DNA of 64,000 nucleotides from Mytilus californianus (Eukaryota; Mollusca; Bivalvia; Mytilida; Mytilidae): assembly GCF_021869535.1 (NCBI RefSeq), contig NW_026262593.1, positions 74,466,822-74,530,821 on the forward strand, in the 5' to 3' direction. Of this stretch, positions 45,640 through 56,340 are shown in pieces (the first letter of the stretch is position 1; each line of letters starts with the position of its first letter). The translations under genes were made by a program, and so were the position numbers. The notes below the pieces were generated by a model, which did no database searches, was not told the DNA's origin, and saw nothing but the letters and a program-made list of their open reading frames with translations.

Positions 45640-46262
45640 CACAGGTTCTACGGTCTGTCAAAAGAATGGTCTTTCGAAGATTGTATTTTTGCTAGGGTCC
45701 AGTGGCAAATATTTCGTGCATTTTCAGGATAAGAAATGTGAAGTTTTCATTTGAATGTTTGGGTTGAAAATTACATTTTTCATTAGTTGGATTCCTTTTC
45801 TACCGGACAACAACAGGTACTTGTACATTTTATTTCTTGTCACTTGTTATGTCATACATTTCTCCTGGTTGAACTTTAACAACACTCCTTGCAAACCGTG
45901 CAACTTTCTAAAAAACAGTACATCCACTTATATTCATACTAAAGTTATAGCCGAAACCAAAGTTTATTCGATTATGAGTAAAAAAGTAGCTCTGTTCAAG
46001 GAATATTCACTTTTTTAAAATTGTAAATGGTGTTTTTTTTAGGAATTGGAATGAAGCACATAAGGTTCAGATGAGATAAAAAATTAGACCACTAAATGAA
46101 TATTTAGCATATTAAGATAACAATATTTACTTGAAAGTAGACATATATCACTGATAAAATAAGAATACTCAAGTATTATCAGGTTTTAAATGATAAAAGT
46201 TCATAAAAGATTCTGGATTAAACAGTGAGTATGAATTAATATATTTAAGAATATTTAAACAA
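45640..46262. other. No gene recognised
   Basis: CCAGTGGCAAATATTTCGTG near 45700 is a SINE scrap. Otherwise AT-rich. Confidence 0.45.
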
Positions 46263-46471
46263 TTACAATTCAGGCAAATCATCATCGTCACTGTCAGAGT
46301 CCATGCTGCTGTCATTGTCATCATTGCCAAAATCTACATGACCTGAAAGAAGCCAATTGACAATGATGTCAAGGTCAATCTTCAATTTATTGCCATCAAT
46401 GCATGCAAAAACATTTTCTCCAAGCTTCCCAAATCCTTCAAACTTCCTTCCTGGTCGTCTAATAGCAGTTG
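46263..46471 (-). CDS. Terminal exon with acidic tail, unassigned
   Basis: The minus-strand acceptor-like GAATTTTAAG ends at 46472, with in-frame stops just upstream. The frame then stays open for 68 codons to TAA at 46263-46265. It reads T-A-I-R-R-P-G-R-K-F-E-G-F-G-K-L-G, then K-L-K-I-D-L-D-I-I-V-N-W-L, and ends in an Asp/Ser-rich tail (S-M-D-S-D-S-D-D-D-D-L-P-E-L). Composition is strongly protein-like. No family recognised. Confidence 0.5.
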
Positions 46472-46726
46472 CTTAAAATTCAGCTTACCAGTTGAACAAT
46501 TTGGTTTGCTTAAACAATTAATATTTAGTCACAATTTTGCACGAACTTCATTTTATTTTTATTTTGCATAAATCGTCATTTTATTATGTGATATTAAGTA
46601 ATAACAATTAAATTCTTAAAGCATCTCTTGTTACAACCATTCAGCTGTTTCCTTTATATTTTTCTCAGTTAAGATACAGTTGTATGTTCAAATTTAGTAA
46701 CTTTAATAAATATATTCTTTTTTCAG

Positions 46727-46893
46727 CTCTTTCAATTTTACAGAAAGGAAAGATACCCCAGTTTTGGGATTTTTCTCTTGTTAATGAGCTGTTTGAAAGT
46801 AGCAGTCAAAGTTTGGTAGTTCTGAATTTAAGAAAAGGACTAGACAGTTTAGGACTTTACAAGGCACATATTATCTGCAAAAAGAAAACATAA
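46727..46893 (+). CDS. Terminal exon, unassigned
   Basis: Acceptor TATTCTTTTTTCAG ends at 46726. After two bases the frame is open to TAA at 46891-46893: L-S-I-L-Q-K-G-K-I-P-Q-F-W, then N-L-R-K-G-L-D-S-L-G-L-Y. It sits divergently next to the minus-strand exon at 46263, whose upstream part would have to overlap it. At least one of the two is therefore probably a relic. Confidence 0.42.
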
Positions 46894-47576
46894 TTTTAAG
46901 AATTGTGATATGTGTACGCAGCCTACTGGTATATTTAAAGAATGTAGACAAATCTGTAGGATTTATGTTGACTTTAAAGGGTCGACCTTAAAAAGGGACG
47001 ATCTACTATTCAAGTCAACCTGACCCTATACCATATTTTTAAGACATCCGTTGAGATCTTCTTATGTTTTATAATTACAATTCCACTTACCACATGTAAT
47101 GTGTATATACTTCTACGTGCTTACTCTATCATATATATTGGTGATGGTTGGTTCGGAACACATGTGACAAAGTTCGAATGTGCAATCACAGCCATCGCTC
47201 CCTTCTATGACAACCAATTACACCTTCTGTGTTATCTTAGTAGCATTTGTACACGGGCAATACCCTATCACTAGGTCGTATCTACATCCTTCCTCTTGTG
47301 TGCTTGCGGGTCCAATAATAATTAAGAATATACATATGAAAATAATTGCGGCTGCCATCTTGTCTTCTTGCATTTGAATAACGAGACCAGTCGTGACGTG
47401 AAAATTGAATTTCGATATTAATAAAAAAAAGTTATAGTTTTTTAATTAGTATTATATTTAGATTTGTAAATATATGTAATGTATCTTTTATGTATAATAA
47501 AGATTAATGTGATAGAATCCATATTTTACTTATAAAAATGGATATTATCATATTTATGGTTAACATAAATAGGCAC
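46894..47576. other. No gene recognised
   Basis: Intergenic AT-rich sequence with no supported feature. Confidence 0.45.
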
Positions 47577-48254
47577 GACGGTTGCAAGCTTCCAGATAGA
47601 TGGTAAATCACCAGATTCACCAGATTCCCAGATGTTATTCATGAGCTGCAAGAGAACTTCCAGAGAGGAATCTGGCAAGGGTTTTAACAGTTGATAATGG
47701 ATGTTATCAGGCCCACAAGCTGGCCTTAAGAAAGAGATGTTTTAAGTTCTTTCAAAGAGAAAGGTTTATTATAATTTTCACCATTTTTTTATTTAAAGTT
47801 AAGCTTAATTTTTTCTTTTTTTTTCTTTAACCTTTTTAAAATCTTCTTTGTAGTTGTTAGAATAGGATTTCGCAAACGTTTCACCAAGCTTGTTGGCAAT
47901 ATCTTTTCAGATGTTAATAAAGAATTGCCGTCTCTCAAATGTTTAACAGTGGCTTTAGAATTTTTTGTATCATATTCCAAACGGAGTGCGAGATGTTATC
48001 CCCGAGACAAATTTTTTCCAAGATGTTCGTCGGGCTTGCCTGCAAGTCCGCCGTGCCTTAGCGCGAAAAATACGAAAATTATTTAAATTGTCTTGTGTAG
48101 GATGTTGATTAAACCGTCTTTCAGATTTTTTACGGTCATTAATGGCTTGATTACAAGCGTCGTCATACCATGGTTTGCTAGGGTGTTTTGAATTTGCCGA
48201 GGTCTTTGGAATTGTTCGGTCAGCAATAGACGTTAAAACAGTATTAAAGTTCAA
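47577..48254 (-). pseudogene. LINE fragment: linker and start of reverse transcriptase
   Basis: Minus strand, from 48254 downward: K-P-W-Y-D-D-A-C-N-Q-A-I, then R-R-F-N-Q-H-P-T and S-R-T-P-F-G-I, the region between endonuclease and reverse transcriptase. Then, with frameshifts, G-P-D-N-I-H-Y-Q-L-L-K, L-L-Q-L-M-N-N-I-W-E-S-G and W-K-L-A-T-V-V, early reverse-transcriptase motifs. It stops abruptly at 47577. It lies 3' of the other copy in the same orientation, so it is a separate, 3'-lost insertion, possibly of the same family. Confidence 0.7.
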
Positions 48255-48652
48255 ATTGGATCTTGTACAGCCTCATACATCTTGTGGCAACCTTGAAGTC
48301 TTTATATGAATTTACTAGTGGTCTGTTTCTTTCCCCTTTTCTTTCTACATCTTTCAATATTGATTTTTGATCAGTTGAAGTTGTGGTTGCTTAAAACTAA
48401 ATCTACAACTGTACTAAAGGCAACAGTTCAAATTCTTAATTGTAACGTTTTTTAAACCGGAAAGGATTATCAAGCTTGTGGCCATATAGCCATATAGTTT
48501 AATGTAATCATTAATTTTGGTAGCCAGTATTAAAGAGAAATATTTTAACAACATTTTATCACATTTCCTTCTTAAGCAAATTCTTCAGGAGCTTTAAAAG
48601 GAAAACAAAATAAGCTTTTAAAGAACACATTAAATCGACTTCAAATACTTTG
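48255..48652. other. Mostly non-coding; end is part of a decayed exon
   Basis: From about 48590 an open + strand stretch continues across the LINE at 48664 into 50050 once the LINE is removed. No other feature. Confidence 0.4.
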
Positions 48653-48663
48653 TCGAAGTCTGA

Positions 48664-50038
48664 TTGATTGATTGATTGTTGGTTGCTTTACGCCGCATTA
48701 GCACAACAAGGCTATATCGCGGCGAGAGCTAATTCGAATATTTTTTACAATTTAAAGCATATTCTTAAAATCAGACAAAAGGTCCTTCAATAAACTAAAA
48801 TTCTAGATTAAAGCAAATTGATTATTTACAAATAAAAATGAACATTAAGATAACGTGATAAAAATTTTAAATCGTTTTAAATATAATAACATTTTTATAT
48901 TTTAGAATATATTCCAACTTCTTTTAAAAATGAAACAATATTTGTAAATGAAACATTATTAAATAAATCATACATATTATTGACATTGAAATGCTTCTTA
49001 CGAATATCAGCAAAGTCAATACAATTGATTAAAACATGTTTAATAGTATACTTGCAGTTGCAAGGTATACATTGTGGTTCTACTTCATTTTTTAAAAGAT
49101 ATTCGTGTGTTATTCTAGTATGACCAATACGACATCTAGAAATAACACACTGATCTTTTCTGCACATAAAATTATTGAAAGGTTTACATAAATTAGGTTT
49201 AATTTCATGTAATTTATTACCATCTTTTTTACTCCATTCATTTTTCAATATATTAAAAACATATTCTCTAATATTAGATTTAAAATCGGTATATGGTTTA
49301 TCACAGTTAGATAAAGGGTCACCCAGGGCATTCTTTGCCTCAAGGTCTACAGCTGTGTTTCCAAGGATTCCAACATGACTCGGCACCCATAGAAATAATA
49401 TTTCTTTAAGAAGAATTTTTAAATTCCTCATTACATATAAAATTTTGAGAATTGTTGGGTTTTTAATTTTAGTATTTTGTATAGCTTGTAAGCATGAAAG
49501 TGAATCAGAACATATAATAAATTTGGATTTATCTGAAGAAGCAATAAATTTCAAAGCCAAAATTATTGCTTCTGCTTCAGCAGTAAAGATCGATGCATCA
49601 GATGGCAAACGGAGAGTTGCAGCTCTGTCCATGAAGACAGCAGCAGATGCAACTCTGTCACCATCTTTTGATCCATCAGTATAGACAGTTGAAAAATCTG
49701 AATAATTGGCTTTGATTTCAGCATAGTGTTGCTGAATTAAAAGAGGATTTGTTTTATTTTTATTGTGTTCACGGAGATCAAATATCATTTTTGGTTTGGG
49801 AAGTTCCCATGGAGGACATTTGCAAGTTTCAACTTGAGCAACAGATTTTAAATCAAAAGAAGCTAAATGTGGTTTTAAACGTATACCTAACGGGGGAATT
49901 TTATTTTCATGTTTTGCAAAAATATCTTCATAAATTGGATTAAAAACACAGCTGTAGGCAGGATTATCTGAGTAGGCTTTTAGTTTGACAGCATATTGAA
50001 GTCCAAGCTTCAAACGTCTGTTAGAGAGTGAGTGCTCA
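48664..50038 (-). mobile_element. 5'-truncated I-group LINE, second copy
   Basis: Perfect 11-bp target duplication TCGAAGTCTGA (48653-48663; 50039-50049). The 1375-bp minus-strand element ends in CGGCGTAAAGCAACCAACAA and (TCAA)n. It is truncated within the segment preceding RNase H. Confidence 0.88.
48895..50038 (-). pseudogene. LINE RNase H and C-terminal zinc motif, frame intact but 5'-truncated
   Basis: The open frame from the truncation point to TAA at 48895 keeps all RNase H signature residues: Y-T-D-G-S-K (Asp), A-E-A-E-A-I (Glu), C-S-D-S-L-S (Asp), P-S-H-V-G-I (His) and N-T-A-V-D-L-E (Asp). It ends with C-I-P-C-N-C...H-V-L-I-N-C, a CCHC-like motif usual at the end of I-type ORF2. It lacks endonuclease and reverse transcriptase, so it is not autonomous. 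The undamaged frame implies a young insertion, younger than the copy at 13972. Confidence 0.85.
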
Positions 50039-50049
50039 TCGAAGTCTGA

Positions 50050-50268
50050 ACAACATGCCTCACGGTTTACATTTTTCTTTAATTTACCTGTTCATTTGAA
50101 AACTGCTTATACATATACTGAACATGAATTGCTAATTACAAATGGTGTTGACATTATACATAGTCAGAAAACTAGAATAGTTCAATGTAATGTGATGGAC
50201 AAGTCACTGGATGCAGCTACATCACTTAAGAAAACGAATGTAGGATTCATTAAAAGAATAACAGCCAA
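50050..50268 (+). pseudogene. Decayed exon interrupted by the LINE
   Basis: With the LINE and one duplication copy removed, the + strand is open from about 48614 across the junction (N-T-L-S-K-S-E-Q-H-A) to a donor AAG|GTATGTG at 50268/50269. Further in it reads E-H-E-L-L-I-T-N-G-V-D and A-T-S-L-K-K-T-N-V-G-F-I-K-R. A competing frame is also open over part of it, so an old frameshift is likely. Family not recognised. Confidence 0.4.
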
Positions 50269-51159
50269 GGTATGTGAAAAAATATCTATCTCACCGAGAA
50301 ACTATCAACTTTGACTACTCATTTATTTATCATTTACCCATAAGAAAATTATAATGCATGAAATAATATAACCGTTATTTTAGGTAAATAGCTGTTTGAT
50401 ATGATTTCTAATTGAAGCGATATTTATATGTGCTATATAAGTACTTTAATAAACATTATTATTAGCTTATTTTTGTGAGTTTATAAACTTTAAGCAATGT
50501 GAGAATAAATTTTCAAAGTTAAAAATTAAAAGACGCATGTGCCTTTCTATGATTAAACAGTAATAGTTACTAGAAATATCATAACAAGCAACAGCTATTG
50601 TTATGATATTGGTAATTGACACTAAGGTCAGCAATTTTGAATATTTGACATATAGTTTACTGTCTTTCAATAAGATAATCATGGTCACCTCAGCTTGATT
50701 AGGGACTTTCCGTTTTGAATATTTCCCGGAGTTCAGTATTTTTGTGATTATATTTGCTTTATCCCATCCCTCCCTCTTACCTGGGACAGTGGCGTTACAT
50801 CACAAGATAATTACAAACAATTTTCAAACTGTATGGCTACATGAATTATTTCTTAAGTTATTATGTTTCTTTCTGCTTTTTAAGATAATGTTTGCTATGA
50901 GAAAGAACTAAATCATCTTTCATTCTGGTCGTAGGTGTTGCAGGATGTCAAGTTTCCCATGTCCAAAAAGACACATCAAAATAAAACATCATGAGTCACA
51001 AAATGAAGAAAATAAATAGCTATAATGATGTCAAAATTTCCGAAAAAGGGTTTAATTTTGAGGAAAGCTTATGACATTGGAAAAGCACATGTAATATTTT
51101 TTAAAGAACTGACTGAACTTGCTAATAATAGGCTAATATAACATTGATCAGGATACATT
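50269..51159 (+). other. Intron-like sequence with an interspersed repeat
   Basis: GGGACTTTCCGTTTTGAA followed by GGAGTTCAGTATTTTTGTG (50700-50755) recurs at about 58385 and 59540. No coding support. Confidence 0.45.
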
Positions 51160-51570
51160 ATTCAAGAAGCTTTTAAAGTGCCTTCAACATCAACAGGAAC
51201 GATCAAAACAGTTGATAAAAAAAACATTAATGATACTCTAGGTGAAACCTGTCCTGTAAAAATATACATCAAGATGAAACTAATACTGCATTGTTCTTTC
51301 GTCCAGAAGTTGGATGCGTTAGACAATTTATAACTTATAAAGGAATGGAAAATTGTATACACTGTGAAAAACATTCATTACAGTTTGAGAAAAAAAAACA
51401 ACATCAGAGAACAATGAGTATCTCTTTGTAATGATGTTGTCATAACATGCAAGACACTCTCATCCCAAAATAGCAGTGTTGAAAACACACTCAGTTACGA
51501 GCTAATGGGATGGGCTTTGAAGAAAGGAAAAAGGATTGTACGATTTCCAGAGCGAGTAAAAACTTTTTAA
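51160..51570 (+). pseudogene. Decayed C2H2-finger gene segment
   Basis: Fragments in shifting + frames: F-K-V-P-S-T-S-T-G-T-I, then a C2H2-like block F-F-R-P-E-V-G-C-V-R-Q-F...M-E-N-C-I-H-C-E-K-H. Last comes Y-E-L-M-G-W-A-L-K-K-G-K-R...R-F-P-E-R-V-K-T-F ending in TAA at 51570. The spacing matches fingers of the form F-x-C-P-E-x-G-C-x12-H-x5-H, but the first Cys is Arg and the first His is Cys, so two ligands are lost. The finger followed by G-W-A-L-K is, from memory, an uncharacterised family abundant in bivalves and cnidarians. Frameshifts mark it as dead. Confidence 0.5.
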
Positions 51571-52659
51571 TCTGAGTAATTGAATATTACACACAAAGGA
51601 ATATCTCATAAACATATTTACATATAATACATGGCAGCTATTTAAAATTTTCCATAGCATTGCCTAATGTTGAGGACGCCATTGTTTTGAGGCCAACATA
51701 CCTCATTGTTGCCAACTTCTCCACCACTTCACCAATATATATTGGGGTGTTTACTCTTATGCCCCTTGGTGGCATTTAAGGCGAGTCAGTTTCTGCCAGT
51801 AGTATGTTTACAGGGATGTAACGTAGAGCTTGCATCTGATGTTGGTCAAAAATAGGATGTGTGAAGCCGAAGAAGGTGTTTCTGAAATTGGAAAGCCATG
51901 ATGTAATTGCCTCTTTATCGCTAGTAAAACAGTGTAAAATAAATATTTGATCCGTATGACAACGGTTTTTTAAATTTCTAAAGCTTTGTAGTACAGGTTT
52001 TCTGAATATAAATCGTGCCTATTGCTTCTAATGTGTAAAATTAGTGGCATTGTTTGTTTAATCCGCTCGGTTATCTCTTGTTCTTGTCTAGTTACATTCG
52101 CCTTGCCAGGATTCATACTGGTGTCCAGCCCCGCCTCACCCTCACCTATTCAAGACACACCAGAGTTGATCACAAATTCATAAAAATTCCCTACTTCCTG
52201 AGGTAATGCTCCATAGATTTTCCTTGAGTGCAGTCCAATGGTCACTTTCCATTTTGCATGAAAAGGAACGGTATCAGGATATGTTTCAGTATCACAAAAG
52301 ACTTATTTAAATAATATTAAAGAAAATTGAAACAAGATAGTCACCACACGATTGATAATTAGTTCTCGTAAATTAGCTCCTAAGCAGGGTTGTTACAGAA
52401 AGATATGATAAAGATTAAATATTTTTTGTTTTGCTTCTCTATTGTTTTCTTGATTTTTTATTTCTCTTCTAGTCATAACTTTTACTGGTACTTTCCTATT
52501 TCATTTCATTCTTTCTTCTTCTAGTGGAGTCAACAAACAATTTGTTTATTGTCTTTTACAAGTTATTGTTACAAGTCATTCGACAAAATATTTAAAGAGG
52601 CATCAAATAATGAAAACGACACAAAGCTTATCAATAAATGTGTTTTAAATTTGTAGTAG
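51571..52659. other. Non-coding, intron-like
   Basis: No recognised feature. Short open frames lack splice support. Confidence 0.4.
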
Positions 52660-52782
52660 GTAAAACAAAGGAGAAAACTTAAAGACAAGATCAAAGACAT
52701 AGTCATGACAACTGCTTCTAAAGTAGTACTGGAAACTGCTGATGCAAGTGTTCAGACAGATTTGAATGAAAACAAAGAAGAG
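52660..52782 (+). CDS. 123-bp exon-like segment, unassigned
   Basis: Acceptor TTTGTAGTAG ends at 52659 and donor GTAATG begins at 52783. There are 41 codons in phase 0-0: V-K-Q-R-R-K-L-K-D-K-I-K-D-I-V, then V-L-E-T-A-D-A-S-V-Q-T-D-L-N-E-N-K-E-E. Charged and helix-prone. May belong with the next segment. Confidence 0.4.
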
Positions 52783-52831
52783 GTAATGGGAATTTTGAGG
52801 ACAAAAAAGCACACATTTTGAAACTTCTCAG

Positions 52832-52974
52832 CCTCACTGGCTTCTAAAATGATTGAGATGTTTACATTGAGTGAAAACTCCGACAGAGTTGGAGAGGCAA
52901 CAACACTTATGGTTATGCTCAAAGAGAATGTTGTTTCAAAGGTTCCTGATGCACTCATTGCACTTTTCACCTGA
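52832..52974 (+). CDS. Exon-like segment ending in stop, unassigned
   Basis: Acceptor GAAACTTCTCAG ends at 52831. After two bases the frame is open for 46 codons (S-L-A-S-K-M-I-E-M-F-T-L, then L-M-V-M-L-K-E-N-V-V-S-K-V-P-D-A) to TGA at 52974. Its phase does not join cleanly to the donor at 52783 (phase 0), so one of the two boundaries is wrong or the gene has decayed. Confidence 0.35.
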
Positions 52975-53100
52975 ATGGGGATGTACTATTGTTCAGAGAT
53001 GCCGTATCCGCAGAATTTAAATGGGGCTCTCCTCTTTGTGCAGTCAGAAATACTTAAAGATGATTTACATGAAAAGGACTTGTGCTAACAAAATTTATAA

Positions 53101-54830
53101 AAAAAAACTTTCTAATATCCCAAAATGATGGACGATTCTGATGACTTACTTACAGTTGGACCTGAGAAAATAATGACAACTTTGCCGTCCTTTACATCTC
53201 CCAAGGAAAGATCGTGTAGGCTGTCCTCAATCTATTGTAGTAAATCTGAAAATTGCAATTGTAATATACTTGAGATAAAGTGTGAAAACAGCATGAGATA
53301 TATACACATATATACGCTGTTGTGAAATTATAACTTCTTAACGACCAGAAGTTTGTATGTATAAAAATGTAATTATACAAGTCACTTTTTCCAAGGGAAT
53401 AAGTATACTGGCAGTTTTCAAAAGGGCAATTTTGTGAATAATCAAAATGAAACGCCCAGGCAGATGGAAAAAAGAGAGGACAGAAAATGGAAGCATTTTG
53501 ACAGCAATCTCAAATTTTTTGACAAATTAATAAAGGCATCAGTTGTGTTAGAGAGCTTATCTTACTTCTGCGTAATACAAAGGAAAATAGAGAGGTCCAC
53601 TACACAGAAACAGAAGATTTTACCATAAAAATTAAAGAAAATGAAAGCATTATTGATTATAACGACGGGATGATAGAGACAAGAAGATAATCCTTGTTTC
53701 TAAATCTGAACGAATATATTAGGCTTAACAGGTCGGTCACCTGTAGATTTAAATCTGGATGACCTATCTGTGATATTTCGTTGAGATTTGTAAATAATTA
53801 GTGATATTGATCTAGATGGTAGTCGTCTATGGTACTGCCCTGTCAAAGGGAGATCTAGACATCTCCCTATGATAATTTCTTCATCTCCCTTAATACATTG
53901 TAGTTTAATGTGTCCTGCCATACTTAACCGGAGATTTTGATCTCCATCTACCATACTATGAATCCCGTAAGACTATTGAAGATCGATATCTGGATTTGGC
54001 AGAAGAAATCCTATGAAATTTTGATCCGGCTGAAGATGTTCTGTGAGATCTTTCAAAAGAGACATGGGGACGAATATGTACTCAATGTAGACTCTCCATC
54101 ACTGGAGACAACTTTCATATAAAAAAAGAACAATTCAACCCAACCAAAAGAACATTTTTCAGGGTTTTGTGGATTGATGTTATACAAATTATTGTAGTTC
54201 CTCCGGTAAATTCAAGACATTCTTCTAGGGAACAGTTTTCTAAACTGCTGTTCTCAATATAAAAAAAAACAATATATTTGTACAGATCACTCGACTGTCA
54301 ATTCACACGAACCATGAATTTAAACTATATTCCAGAATTCTGGAGAACTGTGTCCTTGTAACACGCATACAAGCTCCATCTAGACCCATTTACACGGGAA
54401 ATCACAGTTCAAATATGTAAACACAGTTCTACATATAATTATGTCTTTGACAAGTCTACTGGGGATGAGTTACCACCTAGTCGTCCCTGTCAGACACCAT
54501 GAACCCGGTGAAGTGCGACACCTCGTTTTCCATCTTTGGTGAGGGTGATGCTCTGGCAACCCTTTCATCTTTCGATCCTCATGCCACTTGTTCCATCTTT
54601 GCTGATGGTGATAGAGATGATTTGGCCACCTTTTCCGCACCTCCACAGGCTCCAATTACAAGTACACTATCGCACAGTATTTTCTTCCTAACCCATCATA
54701 AGGTGGGAATAGTAGTGGACCAACTAAAAGATCTGGAGCTCACTGGTATTGAAAAGGCAATTACACGGCAAAATCACATTATTTTGTATTTTTTGTCAGG
54801 AACATGTGATATAAGTGCTTAATTTGGAAG
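53101..54830 (+). pseudogene. Run of degenerate coding-like fragments
   Basis: Protein-like stretches in different + frames, separated by stops: 53125-53325; 53434-53628 (R-K-W-K-H-F-D-S-N-L-K-F-F-D-K-L); about 53945-54235 (Y-Y-E-S-R-K-T-I-E-D-R-Y-L-D-L-A-E-E-I, then S-K-E-T-W-G-R-I-C-T-Q-C-R); 54499-54822. I cannot name a family. Frame breaks inside recognisable protein-like runs indicate a pseudogene or multi-exon gene in decay. Competing minus-strand open frames (53700-53954, 54470-54655) are weaker. Confidence 0.3.
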
Positions 54831-54978
54831 ATATATTGACATTCGATCTACATTTTTTTCTGTAGTAGTTAGATTCCCTGAATAATATTACAAATCAATA
54901 GGCTCGTAACAAATATCCAAATAAAGCAGCGATAAAATTTGTGAAATGCCCTACAATCTTATTTCAAAATAGAAATGA

Positions 54979-55161
54979 AATCATGGAAAATTTGATTCTG
55001 AATCGTTCATACTGGATGATAAAATTGCAACAAAACAAATAGATTATTTAAATCAAGAAATAGATTTTAAATGGAACACTGTCAAAAAACAATTTAGCGT
55101 TCAACCAGTATTTTATCAGGAGCAGAAAAAAGGGGGAAAAATAACCCAAGATATTCAGTAA
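54979..55161 (+). pseudogene. Coding-like segment, 60 codons
   Basis: No start codon. Open from just after a TGA: N-H-G-K-F-D-S-E-S-F-I-L-D-D, then Y-L-N-Q-E-I-D-F-K-W and F-S-V-Q-P-V-F-Y-Q-E-Q-K-K, to TAA at 55161. Clearly protein-like; family unknown. Confidence 0.38.
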
Positions 55162-55284
55162 AGCCTTTATTTCGAATCATGATTTTATAGTCCAGTTAAT
55201 ATGTATTTGTACGAGCATTGCATGATGTCCTGTATAGACATTCTATTCTAAATATCTTGTATATTTCTTCTGAAAATCATATTT

Positions 55285-55400
55285 TTACAGATTTCATTGT
55301 TATCATCATTTTATTTACATGCATCCCTTCCCTATAAAGACAACTATACATTCTGACTTACACTATTATTTCTCAATTAATCTGTCAAATCAATTCATCA
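55285..55400 (+). repeat. Duplicated segment, copy 1
   Basis: ATTGTTATCATCATTTTA, then ACATGCATCCCTTCCCTATA and CACTATTATTTCTCAATTAA also occur at about 59415-59512. Confidence 0.65.
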
Positions 55401-55502
55401 AAAAAAGCAATGAAAATGAAAGTTTAACTTTAAACTGAATCATGTTAATTGAAAAAAAAGATGATTATTTTCCTTTATTAATATCTTCCGGTTTTTTTTC
55501 AG

Positions 55503-55976
55503 TTCACAATTGGAATAATCAACAAAGCTGTGGAGAATGTAAAAGTAAATGCCACAAACCTCCTGAATAATATTGACAAACAAAGAGCACAAACAATCCA
55601 AATAAAACCGTAGAGACTGTTGAAACCATAACAAAATATGTCAGAATAATGAAAGTATCGAAACGATCTTACTCTTCTTTTTTTGCCAACTTTATAATTA
55701 AGGGTATAGATACTGCCTTGCAAATATTGAATGAGACTTAAGCAAATTTAGCAGAGAAGAAAAGGTCGATTTTTTCATGTTTCCGAAAACCTAGGTACTG
55801 TAGTCAACTATTTGCTTACAAAGCAAAGGACACTTACAAAACGTAATGAAATTCTCGACAAATACTTAATACCAGAGAATTGTCATTTAGTTAATGATAT
55901 CATATACGAACAATGTATTGGAAGCTTTGGCAGGTCGAACGATGTAATATGCATACTATTCAACGAGTGTTGTTGA
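55503..55976 (+). pseudogene. Coding-like segments with frameshifts
   Basis: Acceptor GGTTTTTTTTCAG ends at 55502; then 36 codons F-T-I-G-I-I-N-K-A-V-E-N-V-K to TAG (55611-55613). A shifted frame continues T-V-E-T-V-E-T-I-T-K-Y-V-R to about 55741. A third frame, 55752-55976, reads H-V-S-E-N-L-G-T-V-V-N-Y-L-L and I-P-E-N-C-H-L-V-N-D-I-I-Y. One former coding region broken by indels is the simplest reading. Confidence 0.4.
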
Positions 55977-56288
55977 AGGGGCATTTTAGTAAACTAGAGT
56001 GGTTCAGAGGTACCGGACAAGAAAGACCTCGTTTATGAAAAGGTGCCTGGGGCAGCTTAAATAGCTACATCACTTTGATAATGATTACAATCATTATCGT
56101 AATTTTCGCTACCACCATTTTCATTTTTACATTTAAATTCGACGCGACAAACAGTAATACCCATTTGAATCGTAATTCAGATGTGAAAATTATATCGCGA
56201 TTCAAACATTAAGATATTGAAGGTGTGATAGTAAATAATAAAATATAAAAATATACAGTAATATCAAAAGTGTTTGCCCTATAAAGAA

Positions 56289-56340
56289 GGATTGATTGAT
56301 TGATTGTTGGTTGCTTAACGTCCAGTGGCAAATATTTAAT
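56289..56340 (-). mobile_element. SINE 3'-end stub
   Basis: (GATT)n, GTTGGTTGCTTAACGTCC and AGTGGCAAATATTTAA: only about 50 bp of the 3' end inserted, a severe 5' truncation. Confidence 0.7.
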
